The position numbers and the translations under genes were made by a program. From positions 6,200,001-6,264,000 of the forward strand of contig NZ_CP088022.1 of NCBI RefSeq assembly GCF_013373795.3: a stretch of DNA of 64,000 nucleotides. The letters are read 5' to 3'. This stretch comes from Bradyrhizobium quebecense. GTDB lineage: Bacteria; Pseudomonadota; Alphaproteobacteria; Rhizobiales; Xanthobacteraceae. The notes beneath the pieces are model-generated. The model made no database searches, had not been told where the DNA came from, and worked only from the letters and a program-made list of their open reading frames with translations. Within the stretch, counting starts at the first letter, position 1; every line of letters begins with the position of its first letter. This document shows, piece after piece, positions 35,960-46,162 of this stretch.

Positions 35960-36772
35960 TCAGCGCCTGATATAGACAGGCTTTCGTTTCTCAAGAAAGG
36001 CCTTGATGCCTTCCTGGAAATCTTCCGAGCGGCTGCACAGCACCTGATTGCGATCCTCCATCGCAATCACGGCCTCGATCGAGCCGGCATCGACGCTCAT
36101 GTTGAGGCATTCCTTCGAGAGGCGCAGACCGACCGGCGAGGCCGTCGTCATCGCGTCGACATAAGGATTGGCCGCAGTGTCGAGATCGGACGCCTCGACC
36201 ACCTCGGACACCAGGCCAACCGCAAGCGCACGGTCGGCATGGATGAAACGCCCGGTGAGGATCAATTCGGAGGCGACCGACACGCCGACGAGGCGCGGCA
36301 GGAAGTAGCTGGTGCCGATGTCGCAACCGCCGAGGCCGAGCTTGATGAAGGCGCAGTTCATCCGCGCGTTCTTGGCCGCGATGCGGATGTCGGCCGCGAG
36401 CGCCAGCGCAAAACCGCCGCCGGCCGCCGCGCCCTGCACCAGCGCGATGATCGGCTGCGGACAGCGCCGCATCAGCATCACGATGTCGGCAATGCGGCGC
36501 TGCGAGTCGAGCGACTCCGTGACGCCAGGCGGCTCGGTCTGGCCGCCGCGGCGCGCCATCGCATGCTTGAGGTCGAGCCCGGCGCAGAAATTCGCGCCGG
36601 CGCCCTTCAGCACCACGACGCGGGTGTCGCGATTGCGCTGCAGGCCCTGGAAGTAGGTATTGAGCGCATCGATCAGCGAGGGATCGAGCGCGTTGAGGCT
36701 CTCGGGGCGATTGAGCGTGACCCAATCTGTTCCGTCGTGATGTTCGATCAGCAGCGGTTGAGACACGCGCAT
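35960..36772 (-). CDS. Crotonase/enoyl-CoA hydratase family protein
   Basis: A 270-residue crotonase. The oxyanion-hole segments are NFCAGLDLKHAM and LVQGAAAGGGFALALAADIRIAA; CAFIKLGLGGCDIGTSYFLPRLVG follows. ATG at 36772 is directly preceded by GGAGGACC. It is the first gene after the IS110 insertion, whose edge is 51 bp upstream, so its expression could depend on sequences brought by or interrupted by the element. Confidence 0.9.
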   Translation of the reverse strand: MRVSQPLLIEHHDGTDWVTLNRPESLNALDPSLIDALNTYFQGLQRNRDTRVVVLKGAGANFCAGLDLKHAMARRGGQTEPPGVTESLDSQRRIADIVMLMRRCPQPIIALVQGAAAGGGFALALAADIRIAAKNARMNCAFIKLGLGGCDIGTSYFLPRLVGVSVASELILTGRFIHADRALAVGLVSEVVEASDLDTAANPYVDAMTTASPVGLRLSKECLNMSVDAGSIEAVIAMEDRNQVLCSRSEDFQEGIKAFLEKRKPVYIRR

Positions 36773-36838
36773 GGTCCTCCCGACCGTCGTCCCGGCCAAG
36801 CGAAGCGCGAGCCGGGACCCATATGTGGACGGCCCCCG

Positions 36839-37080
36839 TGGCACAAGAGCTTTCTGGGATTGGTCGGATCGCTGTCATCCATATGTCCGGCCTGTTTGAT
36901 GCGATCGTGTTGATCGCTGGGCCAAGATGGTTTCCGCGACGCGAGTGCCAAACAACCTGGCGACCTTGTGAAGGCCAATGGGTCCCGCGGCTTGTCTCGC
37001 GTTCTGGATCGATCGATCATTCCATCTGCTCTTGCAGCTCCGGTTCGTCCGGCGAGCGCTACGTCCGGCCGGCCGACCTG
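36839..37080 (-). ncRNA. Candidate guide (bridge/seek) RNA region of IS110 copy 1
   Basis: A 240-bp non-coding stretch after the transposase gene, where IS1111-type elements encode a guide RNA. On the minus strand CGGGACCCAT (36978-36987) equals the left target flank exactly. It is followed by a hairpin-forming segment (36958-36977, TGGCC...AAGG...GCCA) and then GGTTGT (36952-36957), which can pair with the right target half ATAACC with one G-T wobble. That arrangement is what a target-binding loop should look like. Ends of the RNA are not determined. Confidence 0.55.
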
Positions 37081-38043
37081 TTAGGTGACAGCGTTCATGC
37101 GTGCGGCATCATAGCTCTCGCCGGTCGCCATCAGCTTCCAGGCGATGCGGGCCACCTTGTTGGCGAGCGCCACGGCCGCAAGCTTCGGCGGCTTGCGCCT
37201 GAGCAACGCCACGAGCAGGCGACGCAGGGTCTCGTCGCCAGCGCGGGTGATCTTGCCGAGCCTGGTTTTGCCGGCGGTGGAATGGTCCTTGGGCGTCAGG
37301 CCGAGCCAGGCCGCGAACAAGCGGCCGGAGCGGAAGGCGTGCGGGTCCGGCGTCTTCATCACAAGCGAGGTCGCGATGATCGGACCGACCGAGGGGATCT
37401 GGGCCAGACGACGGCTTGTGGCGTTGGCCTGGTGCCAGGCCAGCAGCCTGGCCTCGACCGCCTTCAGCTCACCCTGCAACTGCGCATAGTCACGGCCCTG
37501 CATGGCGAACAGCTCGCGCGCCATAGCGGGAACGCTCTCGTCCTGCGTGATCCGGGCCAACAGCGGCTCGATCTTGTCCAACCCCTTCGGCGCGATCAGG
37601 CCAAACTCCGCCGCGTAGCCGCGGATCGCATTGCTGAGCTGGGTACGGCGGCCGATCAGCCCATCGCGGACACCTGCAAGCATCAGCGCGGCCTGCTGTT
37701 CGGCGCTCTTCACCGGCACAAACCGCATCCGCGGTCGGCCCATCGCTTCGCACACCCCATCCGCATCTCGCCCGTCGTTCTTGTTCCGCAGCACATAAGG
37801 CTTCACCAACTGCGGCGCTATCAGCTTCACCTCATGGCCAAGCTTGCCAAGCTCGCGCCCCCAGTAATGAGCCGCCCCGCAGGCCTCCATCCCGATCACG
37901 GTCGGCGGAAGCTTGGCAAAAAACTCAAGCACCTGCTTGCGCGACAGCTTCTTGCGCAACACCGGCTGTTCCGCCGCGTCAACTCCATGCAGCACAAAAA
38001 TATGCTTCGACGTATCCATCCCAATACGGATAATCTCTCTCAC
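37081..38043 (-). CDS. IS110 family transposase with 22-residue internal deletion
   Basis: A 320-residue version of the DEDD transposase. The N-terminal RuvC-like part is complete (D10 in IRIGMDTSKH, E53 in VIGMEACGAAHYW, and the NKNDGRDADG segment). The C-terminal domain contains IPSVGPIIATSLV and DHSTAGKTRLG, where the family has its catalytic serine, but after ETLRRLLVA-like sequence it lacks the 22 residues GATAVIRQARLG... present in copy 2. The deletion is in frame and probably inactivates or weakens the protein. Confidence 0.85.
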   Translation of the reverse strand: MREIIRIGMDTSKHIFVLHGVDAAEQPVLRKKLSRKQVLEFFAKLPPTVIGMEACGAAHYWGRELGKLGHEVKLIAPQLVKPYVLRNKNDGRDADGVCEAMGRPRMRFVPVKSAEQQAALMLAGVRDGLIGRRTQLSNAIRGYAAEFGLIAPKGLDKIEPLLARITQDESVPAMARELFAMQGRDYAQLQGELKAVEARLLAWHQANATSRRLAQIPSVGPIIATSLVMKTPDPHAFRSGRLFAAWLGLTPKDHSTAGKTRLGKITRAGDETLRRLLVALLRRKPPKLAAVALANKVARIAWKLMATGESYDAARMNAVT

Positions 38044-38244
38044 GGACGGTCTCCTTGTCTGAGATTTACAACAACCTCATTCTGGCACACTGATGCCGTA
38101 GGGGGCCGTCCACACCATCAACCACAGGCTTTTGTTGTTTTGCGCGACGTCTGCCAGGCTTGCCTGCTACAGACGCCGCGGAGTATGGGTCCCTGCTCCA
38201 GCGTGCAATTGCGCGCAAGGCAGGGACGACGGCGGAATTCGCCG

Positions 38245-39003
38245 TTAGCGCGGGGCCATGCGGATGGCGCCGTCGAGGCGGATGGTTTCGCCGTTGAGCA
38301 TCGGGTTCTCGACGATGTGGACCGCGAGGTTGCCGTACTCCGAGGCGTCGCCGAGGCGGGCCGGATGCGGCACCTGGGCGCCGAGGCTCTTGCGCGCTTC
38401 CTCGTTGAGACCCATCAAGAGCGGCGTCAGGAACAGGCCGGGTGCGATGGTGTTGACGCGGATCTTCAGGCTGGCGAGGTCGCGCGCGGCCGGCAGCGTG
38501 AGGCCGACGACGCCGCCCTTCGAGGCCGAATAGGCGATCTGGCCGATCTGGCCTTCATAGGCGGCAACCGACGCGGTGTTGATCGCGACGCCGCGCTCCT
38601 CGCCGATCGGGGCTTCGGTCGCCAGGCGCTCGGCGAACAGGCGCAGCACGTTGAAGGTGCCGATCAGATTGACGTTGATAATGCGGACGAACTTCGCCAG
38701 CGGATAGACGCCGTCCTTGCCGACGATGCGCTGCGAGCCGCCGATGCCGGCGCAGTTCATCAGCACGCGCGCGATGCCGTGCGCGGCCTCGGCCTTGGCG
38801 ATCGCGGCCTTGATCGCCTCCTCGTCGGTGACGTCGGCGTGCAGGGCAACGCCCTTCACTTCGGCGGCGACCTTCTCGGCGTTTTCCTTGTTCTGGTCGA
38901 TCACGCCGATCTTGGCGCCCTTGGCGGCCATGGCGCGCGCGGTTGCGGCACCGAGGCCGGAGCCACCGCCGGTGATGAGAACAGCAACGTCTTTCAACTG
39001 CAT
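38245..39003 (-). CDS. SDR family oxidoreductase, 3-hydroxyacyl-CoA dehydrogenase type
   Basis: A 252-residue SDR with TGGGSGLG near residue 11 and catalytic YSASKGG after INTASVAAYEG. It is closely similar to the SDR at 2158-2919 in the left cluster (same ending RLDGAIRMAPR-like). It would oxidise a 3-hydroxyacyl-CoA to the 3-oxo form with NAD+. It lies between the TetR gene and IS110 copy 1 on the same strand, and probably once formed one operon with the crotonase beyond the insertion. Confidence 0.9.
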   Translation of the reverse strand: MQLKDVAVLITGGGSGLGAATARAMAAKGAKIGVIDQNKENAEKVAAEVKGVALHADVTDEEAIKAAIAKAEAAHGIARVLMNCAGIGGSQRIVGKDGVYPLAKFVRIINVNLIGTFNVLRLFAERLATEAPIGEERGVAINTASVAAYEGQIGQIAYSASKGGVVGLTLPAARDLASLKIRVNTIAPGLFLTPLLMGLNEEARKSLGAQVPHPARLGDASEYGNLAVHIVENPMLNGETIRLDGAIRMAPR

Positions 39004-39049
39004 GGGAGCAACCTTTCCTTGGGCGTTTCTTCTCTAGACTTCGAACTTG

Positions 39050-39790
39050 CTATCCGGCGATAACCGCCGCCGTTTCCTTATCGGGATTGAGCACGCCGCC
39101 GAAGATCAGCGCTTCCATGTGCTTGATGTATTCGCGGCAGACCTCGTCCGTGACCGGACCGACGCCGACCGCGCGCGACATCGCGTGGCGGCCGAAGAAC
39201 AGGTGATCGCAGGCGCCGATCAGGCTGGTGTAGAACAGCACCGGATCGATCTTGCGAAACTCGCCGGCCTTGATGCCTTCGGCGAGCAGCCGACGGTGAA
39301 AATCCAAAAGCGGCGCGACGAAGAATTTCGACACCTCGTTCGCGGCGGCAGTCGAGCTCTCGTGCAGGAGATAATGAATCAGCCGGTTCATATAGGGGAA
39401 CTGGTGATAGGCGCGAATGATGCCGCCGATATGCAGGCGCAGTTTCGCGGACGGCGTGATCGGCTGCGCCAGGAGATATTCGAGCTGCGAGATCTCGGTG
39501 GCGGCGTCGCGCGCCAACAGCGCCAGCAGCAGCCCGTCCTTGTTGCCGAAATGATATTTCACCAGCGCGGCGTTGACGCCCGACTTCTGCGCGATATCGG
39601 ACAGCGACACCTCGATCGAGGCGCGCTCGATCATCAGCTCGCTGGCTGCGACCAATAGCTTGTCGGCAGTGGCATTTTTGCCGGCCGGAAGTTTCGTCGG
39701 TACGCTGGTATTCAACTGCGCTCTGGTCCCGCTCTGTGTCCCCGGCTGTTTCTTGGCTCGCCGGTAAATCGAGGCCGCACATAAGCCCAT
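39050..39790 (-). CDS. TetR/AcrR family transcriptional regulator
   Basis: A 246-residue regulator. The helix-turn-helix is clear (KLLVAASELMIERASIEVSLSDIAQKSGVNAALVKYHFGNKDGLL), followed by a helical ligand domain typical of the TetR type found with acyl-CoA genes (ISQLEYLLAQPITPSAKLRLHIGGIIRAYH). The ATG at 39790 is used, though a shorter start is possible. It is divergent from the thiolase gene and probably controls both arms of the cluster in response to a CoA thioester. Confidence 0.9.
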   Translation of the reverse strand: MGLCAASIYRRAKKQPGTQSGTRAQLNTSVPTKLPAGKNATADKLLVAASELMIERASIEVSLSDIAQKSGVNAALVKYHFGNKDGLLLALLARDAATEISQLEYLLAQPITPSAKLRLHIGGIIRAYHQFPYMNRLIHYLLHESSTAAANEVSKFFVAPLLDFHRRLLAEGIKAGEFRKIDPVLFYTSLIGACDHLFFGRHAMSRAVGVGPVTDEVCREYIKHMEALIFGGVLNPDKETAAVIAG

Positions 39791-39810
39791 GGCGGGGCTG
39801 CACTCAAGAG

Positions 39811-39830
39811 TTAATTGATTGATTGACTAA
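39811..39830. promoter_or_regulatory. Candidate TetR operator between tetR-like and thiolase genes
   Basis: TTAATTGATTGATTGACTAA lies in the 112-bp divergent intergenic region, partly symmetric (TTA...TAA ends) with repeated TTGA steps. Such TTGA-rich sites are typical for TetR-type regulators of acyl-CoA genes. The exact site is not proven. Confidence 0.4.
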
Positions 39831-39902
39831 ATGCTGAGCCACCCCTTAAATCCGGCCCAACTTTCAAAACAGCCCAATCCAGAAACATCAGGGAGATCAG
39901 AC

Positions 39903-41075
<1,173 letters not shown>

Positions 41076-41173
41076 GAGAGAGTCCGCATCAACGGACAAA
41101 CGAGCCGTACAAGCGGCCACACAAAAAGTGTCGTCCCGGCCTTGAGCCGGGACCCATATGTGGACGGCCCCCG

Positions 41174-41415
41174 TGGCACAAGAGCTTTCTGGGATTGGTC
41201 GGATCGCTGTCATCCATATGTCCGGCCTGTTTGATGCGATCGTGTTGATCGCTGGGCCAAGATGGTTTCCGCGACGCGAGTGCCAAACAACCTGGCGACC
41301 TTGTGAAGGCCAATGGGTCCCGCGGCTTGTCTCGCGTTCTGGATCGATCGATCATTCCATCTGCTCTTGCAGCTCCGGTTCGTCCGGCGAGCGCTACGTC
41401 CGGCCGGCCGACCTG
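41174..41415 (-). ncRNA. Candidate guide (bridge/seek) RNA region of IS110 copy 2
   Basis: Same sequence as in copy 1. CGGGACCCAT on the minus strand lies at 41313-41322, the hairpin segment at 41293-41312 and GGTTGT at 41287-41292. The left flank of this insertion contains the identical CGGGACCCAT at 41148-41157. Confidence 0.55.
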
Positions 41416-42444
41416 TTAGGTGACAGCGTTCATGCGTGCGGCATCATAGCTCTCGCCGGTCGCCATCAGCTTCCAGGCGATGCGGGCCACCTTGTTGGCG
41501 AGCGCCACGGCCGCAAGCTTCGGCGGCTTGCGCCTGAGCAACGCCACGAGCCAGCGCGAGGGGTGGCCGCGCCCGAGCCTTGCCTGCCGGATCACCGCGG
41601 TCGCCCCGGCCACGAGCAGGCGACGCAGGGTCTCGTCGCCAGCGCGGGTGATCTTGCCGAGCCTGGTTTTGCCGGCGGTGGAATGGTCCTTGGGCGTCAG
41701 GCCGAGCCAGGCCGCGAACAAGCGGCCGGAGCGGAAGGCGTGCGGGTCCGGCGTCTTCATCACAAGCGAGGTCGCGATGATCGGACCGACCGAGGGGATC
41801 TGGGCCAGACGACGGCTTGTGGCGTTGGCCTGGTGCCAGGCCAGCAGCCTGGCCTCGACCGCCTTCAGCTCACCCTGCAACTGCGCATAGTCACGGCCCT
41901 GCATGGCGAACAGCTCGCGCGCCATAGCGGGAACGCTCTCGTCCTGCGTGATCCGGGCCAACAGCGGCTCGATCTTGTCCAACCCCTTCGGCGCGATCAG
42001 GCCAAACTCCGCCGCGTAGCCGCGGATCGCATTGCTGAGCTGGGTACGGCGGCCGATCAGCCCATCGCGGACACCTGCAAGCATCAGCGCGGCCTGCTGT
42101 TCGGCGCTCTTCACCGGCACAAACCGCATCCGCGGTCGGCCCATCGCTTCGCACACCCCATCCGCATCTCGCCCGTCGTTCTTGTTCCGCAGCACATAAG
42201 GCTTCACCAACTGCGGCGCTATCAGCTTCACCTCATGGCCAAGCTTGCCAAGCTCGCGCCCCCAGTAATGAGCCGCCCCGCAGGCCTCCATCCCGATCAC
42301 GGTCGGCGGAAGCTTGGCAAAAAACTCAAGCACCTGCTTGCGCGACAGCTTCTTGCGCAACACCGGCTGTTCCGCCGCGTCAACTCCATGCAGCACAAAA
42401 ATATGCTTCGACGTATCCATCCCAATACGGATAATCTCTCTCAC
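41416..42444 (-). CDS. IS110 family transposase (IS1111 subgroup), full length
   Basis: A 342-residue DEDD-type transposase. N-terminal RuvC-like domain: GMDTSKH, GMEACGAAHYWGREL and NKNDGRDADGVCEA. The C-terminal domain has LAQIPSVGPIIATSLV and DHSTAGKTRLGKITRAGDETLRRLLVAGATAVI, with the serine of the HSTAG segment as the likely nucleophile. Length is normal for IS1111-type enzymes. It inserts the element using a guide RNA and leaves no target duplication; it could also supply copy 1 in trans. Confidence 0.92.
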   Translation of the reverse strand: MREIIRIGMDTSKHIFVLHGVDAAEQPVLRKKLSRKQVLEFFAKLPPTVIGMEACGAAHYWGRELGKLGHEVKLIAPQLVKPYVLRNKNDGRDADGVCEAMGRPRMRFVPVKSAEQQAALMLAGVRDGLIGRRTQLSNAIRGYAAEFGLIAPKGLDKIEPLLARITQDESVPAMARELFAMQGRDYAQLQGELKAVEARLLAWHQANATSRRLAQIPSVGPIIATSLVMKTPDPHAFRSGRLFAAWLGLTPKDHSTAGKTRLGKITRAGDETLRRLLVAGATAVIRQARLGRGHPSRWLVALLRRKPPKLAAVALANKVARIAWKLMATGESYDAARMNAVT

Positions 42445-42636
42445 GGACGGTCTCCTTGTCTGAGATTTACAACAACCTCATTCTGGCACACTGATGCCGT
42501 AGGGGGCCGTCCACACCATCAACCACAGGTCGATGTGGTTATGCCGGGCTGCGGCCCCAACCCGTTTCAACAACACAACACGGTGGTTATGGGTCCCTGC
42601 TTTCGCAGGGACGACGCACCACCTGAGGAAACATCT

Positions 42637-44181
42637 TTGACCCACCCGTCCATCCACGCGCGCAACCATCCGAACAAGATCGCCTACCAGATGGCGGGCA
42701 GCGGCAAGGCGATTACCTATCGCGAGCTCGACGAGCTCTCGAACCAGGGCGCACATCTGTTCCGCTCGCTCGGCCTGAAGGCCGGCGACCACATCGCGCT
42801 CCTGATGGAAAACCGCCTCGCCTTCATGGAGATCTGCTGGGCGGCGCAGCGCTCGGGGCTCTATTACACGGCGATCAGCCGCTACCTGACGGAAGAGGAG
42901 ATCGCCTACATCATCAAAGACTGCGGAGCGAAGGTGTTCATCACCACGCCGCAATGCGCCGACAAGGTGAAGGGCCTGATCAAGGGCGAGCCGGACGAAC
43001 CGCTGTTCTACATGATGGATGAGCCGGCACCAGGCTTCCGCTCCTACGACAAGGAGGCCGCCGCGCAGCCGACCACGCCGGTTGCCGACGAGGTCGCCGG
43101 CTACGACATGCTGTATTCCTCCGGCACCACCGGCCGGCCCAAGGGCATCAAGAAGGAGTTCGAGGGCAACCGGATCGACGTGCCGAACCCGTTCCTGCGG
43201 ATCCTCACCGCCGATATGTGCGGCATGAACGCCGACAGCATCTATCTGTCGCCGGCGCCGCTCTATCACGCGGCTCCGCTACGCTTCAACATGATGGCGA
43301 CGGTGCTCGGCGGCACCTCCGTCATCATGGAGCATTTCGACGCCGAGGAATTCCTGAAGCAGGTCGAGAAGCACAAGGTGACGCAGTCGCAGCTGGTGCC
43401 GACCATGTTCGTGCGCATGCTGAAGCTGCCCGACGAGGTGCGCGCCCGCTACAAGGTCTCATCGCTGAAAGGAGCGATCCACGCCGCGGCACCCTGCCCG
43501 GTCGACGTGAAAGCCAAGATGATCGAATGGTGGGGACCGATCCTGATCGAGTATTACGCCGGCTCCGAAGGCAACGGCGTCACCGTCTCGACCTCGCAGC
43601 AATGGCTGACCCATCGCGGCACGGTCGGCCGCGCCGTGGTCGGCAAGGTCAAGATTCTCGACGAGAACGACGAGGAGGCGCCGACCGGCCAGATCGGCCA
43701 GGTCTATTTCGCCGACGCGCCGGTTTTCAGCTATCACAACGATCCCGAGAAGACGAAGAAGGCCTACAACGCCAAGGGCTGGTCGACGCTCGGCGACGTC
43801 GGCTACCTCGATGAAGAGGGCTTCCTCTACCTCACCGACCGCAAGAGCTACATGATCATCTCCGGCGGCGTGAACATCTATCCGCAGGAGACCGAGGACG
43901 TGCTGATCACGCATCCCGCGGTCTCCGACGTCGCGGTGTTCGGCGTGCCCAACGAGGAGATGGGCGAAGAGGTCAAGGCCGTGGTGCAGCCGCACGACAT
44001 CGCCAGGGCCGGCAAGGAGCTCGAGGCCGAGCTGATCGCGTTCTGCCGCCAGCATCTGTCGCCGATCAAATGCCCGAAGAGCATCGACTTCGAGCAAGAG
44101 TTGCCGCGGACCCCGACCGGGAAACTGGTGAAGCGGCATCTGCGCGACAGATACTGGCCGAAGGCGCCTGCCAGGGCGTGA
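42637..44181 (+). CDS. Acyl-CoA synthetase (AMP-binding)
   Basis: A 514-residue acyl-CoA ligase. MLYSSGTTGRPKGIKKEF is the AMP-binding motif and FLYLTDRKSYMIISGGVNIYPQETEDVL the family hinge region; PRTPTGKLVKRHLRDRYW near the end holds the catalytic lysine. The start is taken as TTG at 42637 (protein beginning THPSIHARNHPNKIA) since GAGGAAA lies upstream; longer frames run into the IS110 element. It would activate a fatty or cyclic acid for the beta-oxidation genes of the cluster. The IS110 separates it from the thiolase gene. Confidence 0.9.
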   Translation: MTHPSIHARNHPNKIAYQMAGSGKAITYRELDELSNQGAHLFRSLGLKAGDHIALLMENRLAFMEICWAAQRSGLYYTAISRYLTEEEIAYIIKDCGAKVFITTPQCADKVKGLIKGEPDEPLFYMMDEPAPGFRSYDKEAAAQPTTPVADEVAGYDMLYSSGTTGRPKGIKKEFEGNRIDVPNPFLRILTADMCGMNADSIYLSPAPLYHAAPLRFNMMATVLGGTSVIMEHFDAEEFLKQVEKHKVTQSQLVPTMFVRMLKLPDEVRARYKVSSLKGAIHAAAPCPVDVKAKMIEWWGPILIEYYAGSEGNGVTVSTSQQWLTHRGTVGRAVVGKVKILDENDEEAPTGQIGQVYFADAPVFSYHNDPEKTKKAYNAKGWSTLGDVGYLDEEGFLYLTDRKSYMIISGGVNIYPQETEDVLITHPAVSDVAVFGVPNEEMGEEVKAVVQPHDIARAGKELEAELIAFCRQHLSPIKCPKSIDFEQELPRTPTGKLVKRHLRDRYWPKAPARA

Positions 44182-44405
44182 CCGCGGTTCACCTCCCCTG
44201 GATGGCCACCGCCGCGCGCGGCCAAAATATCGAAAACAACCCCATGCAAAGGAGCTGGCGGCTGCCGGCGTTCGACAAGGCAACTTGACACGTCAGGCAA
44301 CTCAGGGATATATTTCCAATATTCCGAAATCGTGCAGGCGATCCGCCCCCCCTCCAGGAGGATGAAGAGCGCATGCGGGACGCCGCTTGCGCCCAACCCA
44401 CCGAC

Positions 44406-44912
44406 CTACAAATCCTCTGCCGGTCCGCATGCCACCGACGCCGCGGCGCGCAGATGCAGTTGGCCGTGCTTGCCTGATGCCGTGCTGGTCCATTGCGCGT
44501 CGATGTGCTGAAAATCTTCCGACAGCTTGCCGCGGTGGCTGCCGTCGGTCTCGAATGCACCGTTGCCATCGGGCGACCGTTCGAAGATCTCGACTTCGAG
44601 ATCGGACAGCCGGATGAACATCTGCACGCCGATCCTGGTCACAAGACGGCCGACCTCATATGAACCGCAACCTCGGGCTTCCGCGTTCTGCTCGTTCAAG
44701 GCCTGCACCTTGTCGAAGGTGATGACGACGTTCTGCACCGTGTTGTCGCCATCCCACAGGAATTCGCCGATATAGGCGCGCGGCAATTTTTCGGTGAGCT
44801 CCCTGATGTCGGCCGCGCGGACCGCGGACATCAGCATCAGGCCGGCGGCCACGATCATCAGACCGAGACGCGACATCCAGCCGGGCAGCTCTGCAATCCT
44901 CGCGTGGCGCAT
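44406..44912 (-). CDS. Exported hypothetical protein
   Basis: A 168-residue protein with an N-terminal signal-like segment (LGLMIVAAGLMLMSAVRAAD) and a beta-rich mature part (ELTEKLPRAYIGEFLWDGDNTVQNVVITFDKVQAL, GVQMFIRLSDLEVEIFERSPDGNGAF). I do not recognise a domain. It is divergent from the epoxide-hydrolase-like gene. The 224-bp stretch downstream (44182-44405) has no gene that I can support. Confidence 0.62.
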   Translation of the reverse strand: MRHARIAELPGWMSRLGLMIVAAGLMLMSAVRAADIRELTEKLPRAYIGEFLWDGDNTVQNVVITFDKVQALNEQNAEARGCGSYEVGRLVTRIGVQMFIRLSDLEVEIFERSPDGNGAFETDGSHRGKLSEDFQHIDAQWTSTASGKHGQLHLRAAASVACGPAEDL

Positions 44913-45016
44913 GCGGTATGCATCCCGTGGCCAAAGTTGCTATCGTGAGTCGATGGCCGCCAGCATACAGCAAAATGCGCTGGTTGTGCGGCGAGGCCCA
45001 ACAGGTGATCTGCACG

Positions 45017-46162
45017 ATGGAAACGCTCCCCGACGTCCCGCTGCCCTCGACCATCCGCTCGCGTTATGTCGACGGGATCAACGGCCTGCGCATGCATGTG
45101 CTGGAGGCCGGCTTCGAAACAGCCGGCCGTCCCTGCTTGCTGCTGCTGCACGGTTTTCCCGAGCTGGCGTTCTCCTGGCGCAAGGTGATGCCGAAGCTGG
45201 CCGCTGCCGGCTATCACGTGATCGCGCCGGACCAGCGCGGCTATGGCCGCACCACAGGCTGGAGCGCGGAGTATGACGGCGATCTCGCCCCCTTCCGCCT
45301 GCCCAATCTGGTGCGCGATGCGCTTGGGCTGGTGGCGGCGTTCGGCTACACGCACGTCGATGCCGTGATCGGGCATGATTTCGGCTCGTCGGTCGCGGCA
45401 TGGTGCGCGCTGATCCGCCCCGACGTGTTCCGCGCTGTCGTCATGATGAGCGCGCCGTTCGGAGGACCGCCGTCGCTGCCGTTCAACACCGCAAGTGAGC
45501 CCGCGAAACCCGCGAACGAAGACCCCGTGCATCGCGAGCTGGCGGCGCTGCCGCGTCCGCGCAAGCACTACCAATGGTACTATTCGACGCATCAGGCCAA
45601 TGCCGACATGCATCGCGCTCCACGGGGCGTGCACGACTTCCTGCGCGCCTACTATCATCACAAGAGCGCGGACTGGAAAGACAACAAGCCGTATCCGCTG
45701 CAATCCTGGTCGGCGGGGGAGCTGGCCAAACTGCCGACCTACTATGTGATGGACCTCGCCAAGGATATGGCTGCGACGGTGGCCGAGGAAATGCCGTCGC
45801 GCGCGGCGATCGCCGCCAACACATGGCTGCCGGACCGCGACCTCGCCTATTACAGCGCGGAGTATCAGCGCACGGGATTCCAGGGCGGGCTGCAATGGTA
45901 TCGCTGCGGGACGTCAGGCGCGTTCACGGCGGAATTGCAGACCTGGAGCGGCCGCTGCATCGAACAACCATCCGCGTTCATCTCGGGCAAGCAGGATTGG
46001 GGCACCTATCAGAGGCCCGGCGTGTTCGAGACGATGCAGACCAAGGCCTGTACCAAAATGATCGGCTGCCATCTGGTCGACGGCGCCGGCCACTGGGTGC
46101 AGCAGGAGCAGCCGGACGAAGTGGGCCGGCTGCTGCTGCAGTTCCTCGATCGCGCAAGCTAG
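45017..46162 (+). CDS. Alpha/beta hydrolase, epoxide hydrolase type
   Basis: A 381-residue hydrolase. LLLLHGFPELAFSWRKVMPKL is the oxyanion-hole HGFPE motif, DAVIGHDFGSSVAAW carries the nucleophilic aspartate (GHDFG), and GHWVQQEQPDEV the catalytic histidine; the cap tyrosines are plausible in WYYSTHQAN. This set is typical of soluble epoxide hydrolases. ATG at 45017 is chosen to begin just before the conserved domain. The stop codon lies inside a palindromic repeat. Confidence 0.87.
   Translation: METLPDVPLPSTIRSRYVDGINGLRMHVLEAGFETAGRPCLLLLHGFPELAFSWRKVMPKLAAAGYHVIAPDQRGYGRTTGWSAEYDGDLAPFRLPNLVRDALGLVAAFGYTHVDAVIGHDFGSSVAAWCALIRPDVFRAVVMMSAPFGGPPSLPFNTASEPAKPANEDPVHRELAALPRPRKHYQWYYSTHQANADMHRAPRGVHDFLRAYYHHKSADWKDNKPYPLQSWSAGELAKLPTYYVMDLAKDMAATVAEEMPSRAAIAANTWLPDRDLAYYSAEYQRTGFQGGLQWYRCGTSGAFTAELQTWSGRCIEQPSAFISGKQDWGTYQRPGVFETMQTKACTKMIGCHLVDGAGHWVQQEQPDEVGRLLLQFLDRAS

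Larger units (their letters stand above)
36824..38120 (-). mobile_element. IS110 family element, IS1111-type, copy 1 (internally deleted)
   Basis: About 1.3 kb, identical by eye to copy 2 except for a 66-bp deletion. Subterminal 13-bp inverted repeats GTGGACGGCCCCC (36826-36838 region) and GGGGGCCGTCCAC near 38101-38113 are visible, asymmetric relative to the ends, as in the IS1111 subgroup. The flanks CGGGACCCATA and ACCACAGG are the same in both copies, showing a shared target in a REP-like repeat. The long non-coding segment follows the transposase stop codon. Confidence 0.88.
41159..42521 (-). mobile_element. IS110 family element, IS1111-type, copy 2 (full length)
   Basis: About 1.36 kb with 13-bp subterminal inverted repeats at 41160-41172 and 42502-42514. 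Removal of the element joins CATA to ACCACA, recreating a perfect 10-bp arm CATAACCACA that pairs with TGTGGTTATG at 42534-42543. This independently fixes the ends to within one base. The target is the same as for copy 1. No target duplication is seen, as expected for the family. Confidence 0.9.

Noticed and set aside
36823..39063. Long open frame on the plus strand across IS110 copy 1 and the SDR gene
   Set aside because: It is antisense to clear genes; high GC content keeps the opposite frame open. No known domain is visible.
41158..44181. A 1007-residue open frame joining the antisense of IS110 to the acyl-CoA synthetase
   Set aside because: The first 490 codons are the complement of the transposase and repeat sequence. 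The real synthetase starts at the TTG at 42637 after a Shine-Dalgarno.
44182..44405. A small gene in the gap after the acyl-CoA synthetase
   Set aside because: Open frames exist (for example 44387-44617) but have no ribosome site, no domain and overlap the hypothetical gene on the other strand.
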